A DNA stretch of 43,398 nucleotides from Gammaproteobacteria bacterium (GTDB lineage: Bacteria > Pseudomonadota > Gammaproteobacteria > Pseudomonadales > Pseudohongiellaceae), in assembly GCA_019654215.1 (NCBI GenBank), contig BPDI01000025.1:1-43398 (forward strand), given 5' to 3'. Positions within the stretch are counted from its first letter, which is position 1, and each line of letters starts with the position of its first letter. Below the pieces are notes generated by a model. It saw only the letters and a program-made list of their open reading frames with translations. It had not been told where the DNA came from and did no database searches. Shown piece after piece: positions 30,113 to 39,933 of the stretch. A program made the translations under genes and the position numbers.

Positions 30113-30654
30113 ATGAGCGAGCACGAAAAAGAGTCATTGTCGGCATTACTAGACAATGAGGCAGACGATTTAGAACTACGTCGCTTATTAAAATCCTACG
30201 AATCAGATCCTGAGATCCGGGAAACGTGGGAGCGTTACAGCTTAGCCCAAGCACTTTTGCATGGAGAAACAGTTCCTATCAGCAGTAATCTGAGTGCTCG
30301 AATCCACGAAAAAATCGTCGCAGAACCACTCTTTCAACGCCACGATTTTCTAATTGGCAACAAAACCTCACCAAGATGGCTTTAGCCGCATCGGTTGCCG
30401 CTGTTTTAGTAGTGGCATTTCAATCAAGTCTTCAGCGGTCGCCAACGCCAGAATTAGCGGTTGATAATCAGACTAGAGCCAAACAGGCTGAATTAGAAAG
30501 CACGGCACTAATTTTAGAAAACATTGCTTTCGAAGTAGATCCCCAGGCTCAGCAGTTACTGCAGGAGTACATTAGCAATATCAAGATCGATGAGGAAGAA
30601 CCACCTCTGGTAGAACACATTCAAGGGTTCTCCGCTTTTCCGTTTGGTCAATGA
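30113..30654 (+). CDS. rseA: Anti-sigma-E factor RseA (MucA), one frameshift
   Basis: Single-pass inner-membrane protein that holds RpoE inactive. Cytoplasmic RseA_N domain: MSEHEKESLSALLDNEADDL, WERYSLAQALLHGE. One T is missing from the T-run at 30346-30349; repair gives HDFSNWQQNLTKMALAASVA, whose MALAASVAAVLVVAFQS is the membrane span, and a periplasmic part to residue 180 ending AFPFGQ. Start ATG 30113 is preferred over the upstream in-frame start at 30089 because it matches the family N-terminus. The usual next gene, rseB, is missing. Confidence 0.88.
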
Positions 30655-30857
30655 GCTCCAGACCCGGGAACAGCAGCAGTAATTCGAAAATCGTTTCTCG
30701 GCTCTAGACCCCCTAATTCTCTGCGCTAGCCCGAAGTTAAGGTAATTTCCAGCTGTGAGTTTGAATCCCCGATATGGTAAAGTTGCTGTCTGTTTGATTC
30801 TGGTCAGCCAGGATTCAGTTGGACAGACTTAATATTCCCGAAAAGCGGAACCAAACT

Positions 30858-32279
30858 ATGAGATCGTTGTTGAATAATCGAATTTCTAACTATCAGTCTT
30901 TGGTGGCAGTATTAATTGTGCTTCTGAGCATGGGAAAAATCAGCGCGGCTGAATTACCTAGCTTTGCGGATTTGGTAGAGCAGAATGCGCCAACAATTGT
31001 AGAAATCCAAACTAGTCGTTCCGTGGCGGCAAGAGCACCTATTGGAGACCAGGAATTAGAAGATCTACTGCGTCGCTTAAATCCAGGAGAAGAACCTGAT
31101 CTTAATATCGAAGGCATCCCAGAAATGCGTCAGCGTGGAGCTGTTGGTTCTGGCTTTATCATTTCTGAAGATGGCTATGTTATTACCAACAATCATGTCG
31201 TCGCTGGCGCTGATGAGATCCAAGTTCATCTCAATGATCGGCGGGTATTTGATGCAGAGATAATTGGGCTGGATGAGCCTTCTGATTTAGCTCTATTAAA
31301 AGTAAGTGCCGGTGATCTTCCTTATGTAAGCTTTGGTGATTCGGATTCCATACGCGTAGGTGATTGGGTGTTAGCGATTGGTTCGCCATTCGGTTTGGAA
31401 TTTTCAGCAGCTGCGGGAATCGTTAGCGCCCAAGGCCGATCGGTTCCGGGACGCTCTTCTTATAATTACATGTCGTTTATTCAGACCGACGTTGCTATTA
31501 ACCAGGGCAACTCAGGTGGGCCATTGTTCAATCTGGAAGGCGAAGTGATAGGGATTAATTCTCAGATTTTGAGTAGCACTGGTGGATCTAATGGAATCTC
31601 TTTCTCGATTCCAAGCAATGTTGCTCTAAACGTTGTAAATCAACTGAGAGAAACCGGTAGAGTAGAACGGGGTCTATTGGGTGTTCGCATGCGGGCAGTG
31701 GACTATGCACTGGCGGAAATTTTCGGAATGGAAAGGCCGCGAGGCGCATTCGTTGATGAAGTACAGCCGGACTCACCTGCATCACGCAGCGATATCAGGA
31801 ATGAAGATATTATTTTACGCTTTATGGATCATGATATTGAGGACTATACCGACCTGCCTTTTTTCGTGGGCCAATATAGGCCGGGTACCTTGGCGGAGGT
31901 TGAAGTATTTCGCGATGGTGAATTCATTACCCTAACAGTTGAATTAGGTAGTTCACCAACCAATGCCGTTGCTTCTGTTTCGCGTGAACCAGATAGAGAT
32001 CGACATAATCCACTGGGATTTAGAGTTACTGCGTTAAGCGAAGAGACTCGTCAGGTTGCAGGAATTTCTGGTGTCCGAATTACCGAGATGGGAGAAGGTC
32101 CTGGTCGCGACGCAGGTTTAGCAGAAGGTGACGTTATCGTTGCCTTAAATCGACGTGAGGTAACTTCTGCCGAAGAATTCACCGAGATAGCAGATCAATT
32201 ACCCGAATCGGGATTCGTTCCAATTCGCATAATTCGCGAAGGCCAGGGTACAACGATGGCACTGGAATTGTCTCCTTAA
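30858..32279 (+). CDS. mucD: Periplasmic serine protease MucD (DegP/HtrA family)
   Basis: 473 residues with a signal peptide (VLIVLLSMGKISAAELP) and an S1C trypsin-like domain with an intact triad: His113 (TNNHVV), Asp143 (PSDLALL), Ser219 (NQGNSGGP). Two PDZ domains follow (residues roughly 255-350 and 375-470; second with LAEGDVIVALN). It degrades or refolds misfolded envelope proteins and, in pseudomonads, damps the sigma-E response. The frame is open upstream to 30819, but ATG 30858 places the signal peptide correctly. The 203 bases between rseA and this gene contain no rseB/mucB or mucC. Intact. Confidence 0.93.
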   Translation: MRSLLNNRISNYQSLVAVLIVLLSMGKISAAELPSFADLVEQNAPTIVEIQTSRSVAARAPIGDQELEDLLRRLNPGEEPDLNIEGIPEMRQRGAVGSGFIISEDGYVITNNHVVAGADEIQVHLNDRRVFDAEIIGLDEPSDLALLKVSAGDLPYVSFGDSDSIRVGDWVLAIGSPFGLEFSAAAGIVSAQGRSVPGRSSYNYMSFIQTDVAINQGNSGGPLFNLEGEVIGINSQILSSTGGSNGISFSIPSNVALNVVNQLRETGRVERGLLGVRMRAVDYALAEIFGMERPRGAFVDEVQPDSPASRSDIRNEDIILRFMDHDIEDYTDLPFFVGQYRPGTLAEVEVFRDGEFITLTVELGSSPTNAVASVSREPDRDRHNPLGFRVTALSEETRQVAGISGVRITEMGEGPGRDAGLAEGDVIVALNRREVTSAEEFTEIADQLPESGFVPIRIIREGQGTTMALELSP

Positions 32280-32326
32280 TTAGACCACCTTAGTCTTTAC
32301 AACTTTTAATCATTCAGGCTGGAAAG

Positions 32327-34126
32327 GTGTCTGATCTAAGTCATATCCGCAACTTCTCTATCATTGCTCATATCGATCATGGCAAGTCGACTCTTGCGGA
32401 TCGATTTATTGAATTATGCGGTGGCTTAAGTGATCGGGAAATGGATTCTCAGATTCTCGATAGCCTGGACATTGAACGTGAACGTGGCATCACAATTAAA
32501 GCTCAAAGCGTTACTCTGCATTACGTCGCTAAAGATGGTAAGCGTTACCAACTTAATTTCATCGATACCCCTGGGCATGTTGATTTTACCTATGAAGTCT
32601 CTCGTTCGTTGGCTGCCTGCGAAGGAGCATTACTGGTGGTAGATGCCGGACAGGGTGTTGAAGCGCAGTCCGTAGCAACTTGCTATACCGCTATCGAGCA
32701 AGGGCTGGAGGTAATTCCGGTATTAAACAAAATGGATTTACCTCAGGCTGAACCGGATCGGGCACGTATGGAGATAGAAGAAATCATTGGCCTCGATGCA
32801 ACTGAAGCCGTTGCGGCAAGTGCTAAAACCGGTATGGGTGTTAATGAAATACTGGAAGAGATTATTGCCAAGGTCCCTCCTCCTATCGGGGAAACCGATG
32901 ATGGGCTGCAAGCTCTAATTATCGATTCCTGGTTTGATAATTATTTGGGTGTTGTCTCACTGGTGCGAGTGGTTGCTGGAAGAATTAAAAAAGGCGACAA
33001 GATAATTGCTAAGTCTATCGGCAAGGCTCACGTCATAGATAGCGTTGGAGTGTTTACTCCTAAACGTAACGAACTGGATAAATTATCTGCGGGCGAAGTT
33101 GGCTTTGTAGTCGCAGGAATTAAAGATATTCACGGTGCGCCAGTAGGAGACACTATCACCCTTGCAAGCACTCCTGACTTGGAGGCTCTTGCTGGATTTC
33201 GAAAAATTCAGCCACAAGTCTATGCTGGATTGTTTCCAGTTTCTTCCGATGACTTCGAAAGTTTTCGCGATGCACTTTTTAAGCTAACTCTTAATGATGC
33301 TTCACTTTTTTATGAGCCAGAAAATTCTGACGCATTAGGTTTCGGTTTTCGCTGCGGATTCCTTGGCATGTTGCACATGGAAATTATCCAGGAGCGTTTG
33401 GAGCGTGAATATAACCTCTCACTGATTACTACAGCGCCAACGGTTGTCTATGAGGTTCAACTGGCCAACGGTGAAGTCGTTATGGTAGACAGCCCATCAC
33501 GATTACCACCTGTTAATAACATCGAAGAAATGCGCGAGCCCATCGTACTTGCGAACATACTCGTTCCGCAGGAACATCTCGGTAGTGTCATTAATCTCTG
33601 TGTCGAAAAGCGCGGCACTCAAAAAGACATGCAATTTATAGGAAATCAGGTTTCATTACGTTATGAGCTACCCATGAATGAAGTGGTCTTAGATTTCTTC
33701 GATCGATTGAAGTCTGTGAGTCGAGGATATGCGTCATTAGATTATCACTTTATTCGATTTGAAAATTCGAATCTGGTGCGTTTAGATATCCTGATTAACG
33801 GCGATAAAGTAGATGCGTTGGCACTGATCGTTTTTCGCGATCATGCCCAGTCAAAAGGGAGGTTGCTAACGGAAAAAATGAAGGAATTAATACCGCGGCA
33901 ACTTTATGATGTAGCAATTCAGGCTGCAATTGGTGGGCAAATTATTTCCCGCCAGACTGTTAAAGCCTTACGTAAAAATGTAACGGCTAAATGCTACGGC
34001 GGCGATGTAACACGGAAGAAAAAGCTATTGGAGAAACAGAAAGCCGGTAAGAAGCGCATGAAGCAAGTAGGAAATGTGGAAGTACCACAGGAAGCGTTCT
34101 TGGCTGTACTTAAAGTAGAATCATAA
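32327..34126 (+). CDS. lepA: Elongation factor 4 (LepA)
   Basis: Ribosome-associated GTPase acting in 30S biogenesis and translation under stress. 599 residues, intact; GTG start preceded by GGAAAGG. GTPase motifs: AHIDHGKST (G1), DTPGHVDF (G3), NKMDLPQA (G4). The EF-G-like domains II, III and V follow and the LepA-specific C-terminal domain ends with [20 protein letters not shown]. The stop overlaps the lepB ATG by one base (TAATG), indicating translational coupling. Confidence 0.96.
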   Translation: MSDLSHIRNFSIIAHIDHGKSTLADRFIELCGGLSDREMDSQILDSLDIERERGITIKAQSVTLHYVAKDGKRYQLNFIDTPGHVDFTYEVSRSLAACEGALLVVDAGQGVEAQSVATCYTAIEQGLEVIPVLNKMDLPQAEPDRARMEIEEIIGLDATEAVAASAKTGMGVNEILEEIIAKVPPPIGETDDGLQALIIDSWFDNYLGVVSLVRVVAGRIKKGDKIIAKSIGKAHVIDSVGVFTPKRNELDKLSAGEVGFVVAGIKDIHGAPVGDTITLASTPDLEALAGFRKIQPQVYAGLFPVSSDDFESFRDALFKLTLNDASLFYEPENSDALGFGFRCGFLGMLHMEIIQERLEREYNLSLITTAPTVVYEVQLANGEVVMVDSPSRLPPVNNIEEMREPIVLANILVPQEHLGSVINLCVEKRGTQKDMQFIGNQVSLRYELPMNEVVLDFFDRLKSVSRGYASLDYHFIRFENSNLVRLDILINGDKVDALALIVFRDHAQSKGRLLTEKMKELIPRQLYDVAIQAAIGGQIISRQTVKALRKNVTAKCYGGDVTRKKKLLEKQKAGKKRMKQVGNVEVPQEAFLAVLKVES

Positions 34127-34965
34127 TGGATATTGATTTTTCACTTATATTGGTTTCGCTAGTTGCATTTTGCGGGGCTCTCTGGTTATTAGATAGCTTT
34201 CTGATTAAGCAAGGTCGATTGGAGGCTATTGAAAACTACAAGCGTACTCAAGCTAAAGGGCGCAGCGAAGAAGAGGTAAGCCAAGCGCTAAAAGAGCTGG
34301 CGCAGGAACCGCTTGTAGTTGAGTACGCCAAATCCTTTTTTCCAGTCTTGCTGATTGTTTTAATTTTGCGTTCTTTTTTGATCGAGCCTTTTCAGATTCC
34401 TACGGGATCTATGGTGCCCACTCTGCAAGTCGGTGATTTCATTCTGGTGAATAAATATGCCTATGGCATCCGCCTTCCAGTAATTGGTACTAAAATTATG
34501 GATGTGGACGAACCTAAGCGTGGCGAGGTAATGGTATTTATTCCGCCACATGAGGATAAGTACTACATCAAACGTGTAATCGGACTACCCGGGGATACTA
34601 TTCGGTATGAGGATAAAAACCTCTATATAAATGGGGAAGCAGTCAGCAAGGAATTTGTGGAAGATATATCAGTAAAAACCACAATTGGTGACTTACCGGG
34701 CACTCTGTTTTCGGAAACTATAGGTACCATTGAACATTCGATTCAATACATCGATGCTGCTGGGAGCCGTCGAACCCGCACAAACTGGATAGTCCCTAAC
34801 GGCCACTATTTCATGATGGGTGATAGCCGGGATAACAGTGAAGATAGCCGGGTTTGGGGAACCGTGTCAGAGACTGAGATCGTAGGCAAGGCGATAGCGG
34901 TGTGGATGCATAAGGAGCCGGGCCTCAATCTACCGACGTTTTCCAAGAATAAGCGAATTTTCTGA
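34126..34965 (+). CDS. lepB: Signal peptidase I
   Basis: Inner-membrane Ser/Lys protease that removes signal peptides from exported proteins. 279 residues, intact. There are two N-terminal membrane segments (residues 5-27 and 71-86). The catalytic Ser95 lies in IPTGSMVPTL and Lys149 in YYIKRVIGLPGD. The later box FMMGDSRDNSEDSR is also present. Directly coupled to lepA by a one-base overlap; lepA-lepB-rnc-era-recO order is canonical. Confidence 0.96.
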   Translation: MDIDFSLILVSLVAFCGALWLLDSFLIKQGRLEAIENYKRTQAKGRSEEEVSQALKELAQEPLVVEYAKSFFPVLLIVLILRSFLIEPFQIPTGSMVPTLQVGDFILVNKYAYGIRLPVIGTKIMDVDEPKRGEVMVFIPPHEDKYYIKRVIGLPGDTIRYEDKNLYINGEAVSKEFVEDISVKTTIGDLPGTLFSETIGTIEHSIQYIDAAGSRRTRTNWIVPNGHYFMMGDSRDNSEDSRVWGTVSETEIVGKAIAVWMHKEPGLNLPTFSKNKRIF

Positions 34966-35063
34966 TTTGCGTGATTTTTGGAAATTGTGACGTTTGTAGT
35001 AGGAATGCCGATTTAAGAGACTTAATTTGGGAAATCCCTGTTTTCTGATCAAACACAACATCT

Positions 35064-35213
35064 GTGAGCAAGATCATAAAAAATGCGATCAAACAGTGTG
35101 ACCAGACAACTAGGTGCATCGACGATGAAATCATTATGATTGCTTATGAAACCCGGATCGAATTATTAACGAATCTGGATACAGTCGCTAGTTTCGACGA
35201 AAATCTGCAATAG
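35064..35213 (+). pseudogene. Remnant of the DUF4845 gene between lepB and rnc
   Basis: A DUF4845 protein of about 120 residues with an N-terminal prepilin-like membrane segment usually sits here. Only a 49-residue in-frame tail is visible (…DEIIMIAYETRIELLTNLDT, ending DENLQ), matching the C-terminal end of that family, with TAG directly followed by the rnc ATG. The 98 bases between lepB and this tail are too short to hold the missing N-terminus in any frame. So the 5' part has been deleted, in the genome or in the assembly. Confidence 0.55.
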
Positions 35214-35894
35214 ATGGCGATTAATCTAAACAAACTTCAGCGACTTCTGAATCATCAATTTTCTGATCCCGATTTAGGCGAGCTCGCGCTAACTCACCGC
35301 AGTGCCAACAAACACAATAATGAGCGTTTAGAATTTCTGGGCGATTCATTGCTAGGTTATGTGGTAGCAGAAGTCCTTTTCGAAAAATTTCCTGACGCAA
35401 AGGAAGGTGAGTTGAGTCGCATGCGTGCGCTCTTGGTTAACAGAGCCACCTTGGCAGCTATTGCTCGTGAAATTGAATTGAAAGAATTCATTCATTTGGG
35501 TAGTGGTGAGCGCAAGAGTGGTGGTGATGATCGTGATTCAATTCTAGCCGATGCAATAGAAGCAATTATCGCCGCAATCTATCTCGATGCCGGAATCGAG
35601 CCTTGTAAAAAGCTAATTAAAAACTGGTTGCAACATCGGATTGAATCGGAGTCATCGACGGAGCAACAAAAAGATGCAAAAACTAAACTGCAGGAGCATA
35701 TGCAAGCGCGAGGTATGAGGTTGCCGGAATATACTATCGTTGATATTGGCGGTGAGGCCCACCAGCAGATTTTCTTCGTTGAATGCAAGGTTGAAACTAT
35801 CAACGAACCACAGTGTGGAACTGGAACCAGTAAACGACATGCAGAACAGGAGGCTGCGAGTCGTATGTTAACTGCACTTGAGGCGGCAAATTGA
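35214..35894 (+). CDS. rnc: Ribonuclease III
   Basis: Double-strand-specific endoribonuclease for rRNA and mRNA processing. 226 residues, intact. Catalytic domain with the signature NERLEFLGDSLLGYVVAEVL and the second acidic cluster in ADAIEAIIAAIYLDAG. A C-terminal double-stranded RNA-binding domain follows (KTKLQEHMQARGMRLPEY, GTSKRHAEQEAASRML). The ATG abuts the DUF4845 tail stop. The last bases overlap the era start (TTGA). Confidence 0.96.
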   Translation: MAINLNKLQRLLNHQFSDPDLGELALTHRSANKHNNERLEFLGDSLLGYVVAEVLFEKFPDAKEGELSRMRALLVNRATLAAIAREIELKEFIHLGSGERKSGGDDRDSILADAIEAIIAAIYLDAGIEPCKKLIKNWLQHRIESESSTEQQKDAKTKLQEHMQARGMRLPEYTIVDIGGEAHQQIFFVECKVETINEPQCGTGTSKRHAEQEAASRMLTALEAAN

Positions 35895-36800
35895 ACAAGT
35901 CCTCCGAATCCAAACACACTCGTTGTGGGTTTATAGCAATAGTTGGCAGACCTAACGTCGGCAAATCGACACTTTTGAATCACTTACTGCGGCAAAAAGT
36001 AAGTATAACTTCTCGTAAGCCACAAACGACACGCCATCGTATTCTTGGTATCAACAGTGATGCCGAACATCAATGCATTTATGTAGACACGCCAGGGCTC
36101 CATTCGAATCAGCAAAAAGCACTGAACAAAGTAATGAATAACACCGTTGTCAGCGTTATTAACGATGTGGATTTGATTTTATTTCTTATCGAAAAAACCA
36201 ATTTCAATGAAGGCGACCACCGAGTTTTAGAACTGTTATCTAAAACACATACACCGGTTTTGCTATTGATTAATAAAATAGATTTAGTGAAAGATAAAGA
36301 ATCGCTATTACCTCATATCAATGCGTTATCAAAGCAGCAAGATTTTAATGAGATAGTACCGGTGTCAGCTCTCGGCGGGCATAATCTGAGAAAAATCGAA
36401 GAACTAGTTAAGAGCTATTTACCGAGGAGAGAGTTTTTGTTTCCGGAAGACCAGGTAACGGATCGTAGTTCAAGGTTTTTAGCAGCGGAGTTAATACGGG
36501 AAAAGGTAATCCGACAGCTAGGTGATGAACTTCCCTATGAAGTCACAGTAGAAATTGAAAATTTCCAGCAACAAGAGTCTATATTGCATATCCATGGATT
36601 AATTTTAGTGGAAAAAGCCGGGCCAGAAAAAAATCCTGGTAGGCAAAGATGGCGAGCGGCTAAAACGCATCGGCAGCTCCGCCAGGGAAGACATGGAAAC
36701 TGCTTTTGAAACTAAGGTAATGTTAAATCTTTGGGTAAAAGTTAAGAGTGGTTGGGCAGATGACGAACGTGCATTACAGAGCCTTGGTTATATGGACTAA
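35891..36800 (+). CDS. era: GTPase Era, one frameshift
   Basis: Essential GTPase that binds the 3' end of 16S rRNA during 30S assembly. TTG start overlapping the rnc stop by four bases. Motifs: [12 protein letters not shown] (G1), DTPGLH (G3), NKIDLVKD (G4), PVSALGG (G5). The KH domain is broken by one extra C at 36623-36624. Removing it gives [20 protein letters not shown], the RNA-binding KH core, and ends LQSLGYMD before TAA at 36800. The repaired length is about 302 residues. Because Era is essential, the indel is most likely a sequence error. Confidence 0.92.
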
Positions 36801-36812
36801 ATAGGCGGCATA

Positions 36813-37534
36813 ATGGAAACTCGTGTACTGCTGCAGCCAGCTTATGTACTTCACAGCCAACCTTTTCAAAACACCAGCTTGTTAGTAGATTTCTTCACTA
36901 TCGATTACGGCAGGGTGCGCGCAGTTGCTAAGGGCGCCCGCCGCGAAAAATCCAAGTATCGATCCTTGCTACAATCATTCCATCCACTTTTAGTATCTTT
37001 TAGTGGTCGTGGTGAAGTAAAAACCGTTGGGACAGTAGAAGCTGGCCTTGAGGGGAATTGTTCTGCAGGGAGAAAGGTTGTATAGCGGCATGTATGTGAA
37101 TGAGGTTCTTTTGTCGCCTGTTACATAACCATGAAGAGCACAAGGCACTCTACAAAAATTATCAGGATACTCTTATCGCTTTGCAGGGTGACGGAAATAT
37201 GGAAGTCATCTTGCGCAAGTTTGAATTAAGTCTGTTGGCAGAACTTGGTTATGCCATTAATCTGGATGAAGACTATTTAAGTCATCAACCAATCGATGTC
37301 GATTGTTATTACCGTTTTACACCGGACGTTGGTTTTGAGCTCACCGAACAAACCGAAGATGATGAACAAAACGCACGAGTTTTTCGCGGCAAAGATTTAA
37401 TTGCTTTGCGCGATTTTGATTTAAAAGAAAAATCCACGGCCACCGCAGCCAAGAGGTTATTACGGCTCGCCCTGGGCGCACATCTGGGAGAAAAACCTTT
37501 AAACAGCCGCACACTTTTCGGAGGTCAGCGCTAA
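36813..37534 (+). CDS. recO: DNA repair protein RecO, two frameshifts
   Basis: RecFOR mediator that loads RecA on SSB-coated single-stranded DNA. The N-terminal OB fold shows AYVLHSQPFQNTSLLVDFFT and RVRAVAKGARREKSKY. Indels: an extra G in 37052-37055 (repair gives EGIVLQGERLYSGMYVNEV) and an extra T in 37108-37112 (gives VLCRLLHNHEEHKALYKNYQ). The helical C-terminal domain follows (LRKFELSLLAELGYAINLDE) and the protein ends LNSRTLFGGQR, about 239 residues. pdxJ, which often follows recO, is absent here. Confidence 0.88.
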
Positions 37535-37635
37535 CTGCATAGTTACTCTGCAATTCAATGCGCTAACTTTATAGCGTATCCTATTCCGTGTAGAATCCAG
37601 CGCTTCCTTACTGCCCCAAGAATCTAACTGAAGAG

Positions 37636-38528
37636 ATGTCATATCCTACGATCGAAAACCTTATCGGTAATACGCCCCTCGTTAGATTACAGCGACTGCC
37701 GGGTGAATCCAGTAATAGCGTTTTGGTAAAACTTGAAGGAAATAATCCTGCGGGTTCAGTAAAGGATCGTCCGGCGTTGGGCATGATTCAGCAGGCCGAA
37801 TTGCGCGGTGAAATTCAACCGGGTGATCGGCTAATCGAAGCTACCAGTGGCAATACTGGAATTGCTTTGGCTATGGTCTCTGCCATTAAAGGCTACCAGA
37901 TGACCTTAATCATGCCTGATAACTTAAGCGAAGAGCGTAAGACATCTATGCTCGCTTACGGTGCAGAACTGATATTGGTAACAGAAGAAGAGGGAATGGA
38001 AGGGGCAAGGGATCTTGCTCAGCAGATGCAAGACGATGGCAAAGGAAAGGTATTGGATCAATTCGCTAATCAGGACAATCCAAATGTGCATTATATCCGC
38101 ACTGGTCCTGAAATCTGGCGTGATACCAACGGTGAAATTACCCACTTTGTAAGTTCCATGGGTACCACAGGCACAATCATGGGTGTTTCTCGCTACTTAA
38201 AAGAGCAAAACCCAGGAATCCAGATTATTGGGCTACAACCTAAAGATGGATCTAGGATTCCAGGGATTCGGCGTTGGCCAAAAGAATACTTGCCAAAAAT
38301 TTTTGATCGTTCTCGGGTGGACGAAGTGCTGGATGTAGATCAACAAGATGCCGAAGAAACTATGCGCGTGCTGGCTATAGAAGAAGGTATTTTTTGTGGC
38401 GTATCTTCTGGAGGGTCAGTATATGCCGCGTTGGAATTATCCAAACAAGTAGAAAATGCCACTATAGTTGCAATTATTTGTGATCGTGGGGACCGTTACT
38501 TATCACTGGTGTGTTTTCTTCAGCATAG
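37636..38528 (+). CDS. cysM: Cysteine synthase B (CysM), frame lost at the last codons
   Basis: PLP enzyme forming cysteine (or S-sulfocysteine) from O-acetylserine. Landmarks: IENLIGNTPLVRLQRLPGES, PLP lysine in NPAGSVKDRPA, EATSGNTGIALAM, SSMGTTGTIMGVSRYL and GVSSGGSVYAAL. One A missing at 38505-38506 shifts the frame after DRGDRYLS. With it restored the protein ends STGVFSSA and stops at TAG 38526-38528, 297 residues, as in other CysM. Without it the frame runs on through 25 spacer bases into rlmD and produces an apparent 763-residue fusion. Confidence 0.9.
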
Positions 38529-38553
38529 AGCAACTACTGCCACTTTCCATTTT

Positions 38554-39927
38554 ATGAGCAGACGAAACAAGCGCAGAAACAAAATGCCCGCAGAGGCCGT
38601 TACTTTAGAAATTTCAGGATTAAGTCACGAAGGTCGAGGTATTGCTCATATTAACGGTAAGGTTGCCTTTGTTGATGGTGCATTACCAGGCGAAACCGTA
38701 AGCGCAAAATATGTACGCAATCGCAGCCAATTTTCTGAGTTCAAAGCCGAAGAAATTCTAACGCCTGCAGCGCAACGCGTTCCTCCTCCATGTCAATACA
38801 CCTCTATGTGCGGTGGTTGCTCTCTGCAGCATTGGAATTGCGATGGCCAGTTAGAATTTAAGCAGTCTTTATTGCTGGGGCATCTGCAAAACGCCGCAAA
38901 GTTAGAGACAGTTAATATCGAGTTGCTGCCGCAAATAAAGGCACAAACCACTCATTATCGACGTAAGGCTCGCCTGGCAGTGCGCAAAGTTCTGAAGAAA
39001 GGTGGCGTGTTAGTTGGATTTAGAGAAAAATACGGTAGCTTTATTACCGACATGGAGGATTGCCAGATTCTGGCAAAAGAAGTGGCATCCCTAATTAAAC
39101 CGCTGCGAGAATTTCTAATTACTTTAGAAAGTAGTGATGAAATCCCTCAAATTGAAGTCGCGGTCGGGGAAAAATCCAAGGATGAAAACTTTGAGCTGGA
39201 AGTAGCCTTAGTAATTCGTCATCTAAAAACGCTAAGCGACCAGGACAAGTCGCGCATTATTGATTTCGCTGAGGCTCACTGCATTCACGTTTACTTGCAG
39301 CCGGGAGGGAATGACACTGTTCACAAGGTTTATCCTGATGATCAGCAAGCGCGTTTGTATTATTACCTGCCAGGTTTTGACCTGAAAATGACCTTCCATC
39401 CAATGGACTTTACCCAGATAAATGCCGAGATTAATCGCCAGGTCATTGCTCGGGCAGTTTCTATGCTAAAACTCAACAAAAAGGACCTGGTTCTAGATCT
39501 TTTTTGTGGTTTGGGAAATTTTACTCTGCCGATTGCTACTCAATGCCAATCGGTAATAGGCATTGAAGGTAGTGCTGAAATGGTGGAACGAGGAAAAGAA
39601 AATGCACGACTCAACAGCATCGGTAATGCCGAGTTCTTCGCTGACGACCTAACAAACCCCAAAGATACAAACTCATGGTCTCGGCAGCCGTTTACTAAAA
39701 TTGTTCTCGATCCTCCGCGCTCGGGCGCAATTGAGATAATTCCGAAGCTAGCAAAATTCAAAGCAGATAAAATAATCTACATTTCTTGTAATCCAGCAAC
39801 TCTTGCCAGAGATGCTGTTGAGTTAATTGCCCGTGGGTACAAACTGAATTCAGCAGGAGTAATGGATATGTTTCCCCACACAACGCATGTTGAGTCGATG
39901 GTGGAGTTCACCTTAGGATCTATATAA
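38554..39927 (+). CDS. rlmD: 23S rRNA (uracil-1939-C5)-methyltransferase RlmD
   Basis: Fe-S-containing SAM methyltransferase of 23S rRNA. 457 residues from ATG 38554. An N-terminal TRAM domain (LEISGLSHEGRGIAHINGKV, GALPGETV) precedes the cluster cysteines C-x5-C-x2-C in CQYTSMCGGCSLQHW. The methyltransferase fold shows LDLFCGLGNFTLPIA, DPPRSGA and the catalytic cysteine in YISCNPATLARD. It is intact. ATG 38584 is a possible shorter start. The order cysM-rlmD is as in Pseudomonas, but the usual next gene relA is missing and mazG starts six bases after the stop. Confidence 0.93.
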   Translation: MSRRNKRRNKMPAEAVTLEISGLSHEGRGIAHINGKVAFVDGALPGETVSAKYVRNRSQFSEFKAEEILTPAAQRVPPPCQYTSMCGGCSLQHWNCDGQLEFKQSLLLGHLQNAAKLETVNIELLPQIKAQTTHYRRKARLAVRKVLKKGGVLVGFREKYGSFITDMEDCQILAKEVASLIKPLREFLITLESSDEIPQIEVAVGEKSKDENFELEVALVIRHLKTLSDQDKSRIIDFAEAHCIHVYLQPGGNDTVHKVYPDDQQARLYYYLPGFDLKMTFHPMDFTQINAEINRQVIARAVSMLKLNKKDLVLDLFCGLGNFTLPIATQCQSVIGIEGSAEMVERGKENARLNSIGNAEFFADDLTNPKDTNSWSRQPFTKIVLDPPRSGAIEIIPKLAKFKADKIIYISCNPATLARDAVELIARGYKLNSAGVMDMFPHTTHVESMVEFTLGSI

Positions 39928-39933
39928 CGATAA

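Noticed and set aside
37636..39927. A genuine bifunctional CysM-RlmD protein
   Set aside because: The join contains a recognisable CysM C-terminus and stop one base out of frame, and the linker codes for nothing conserved.
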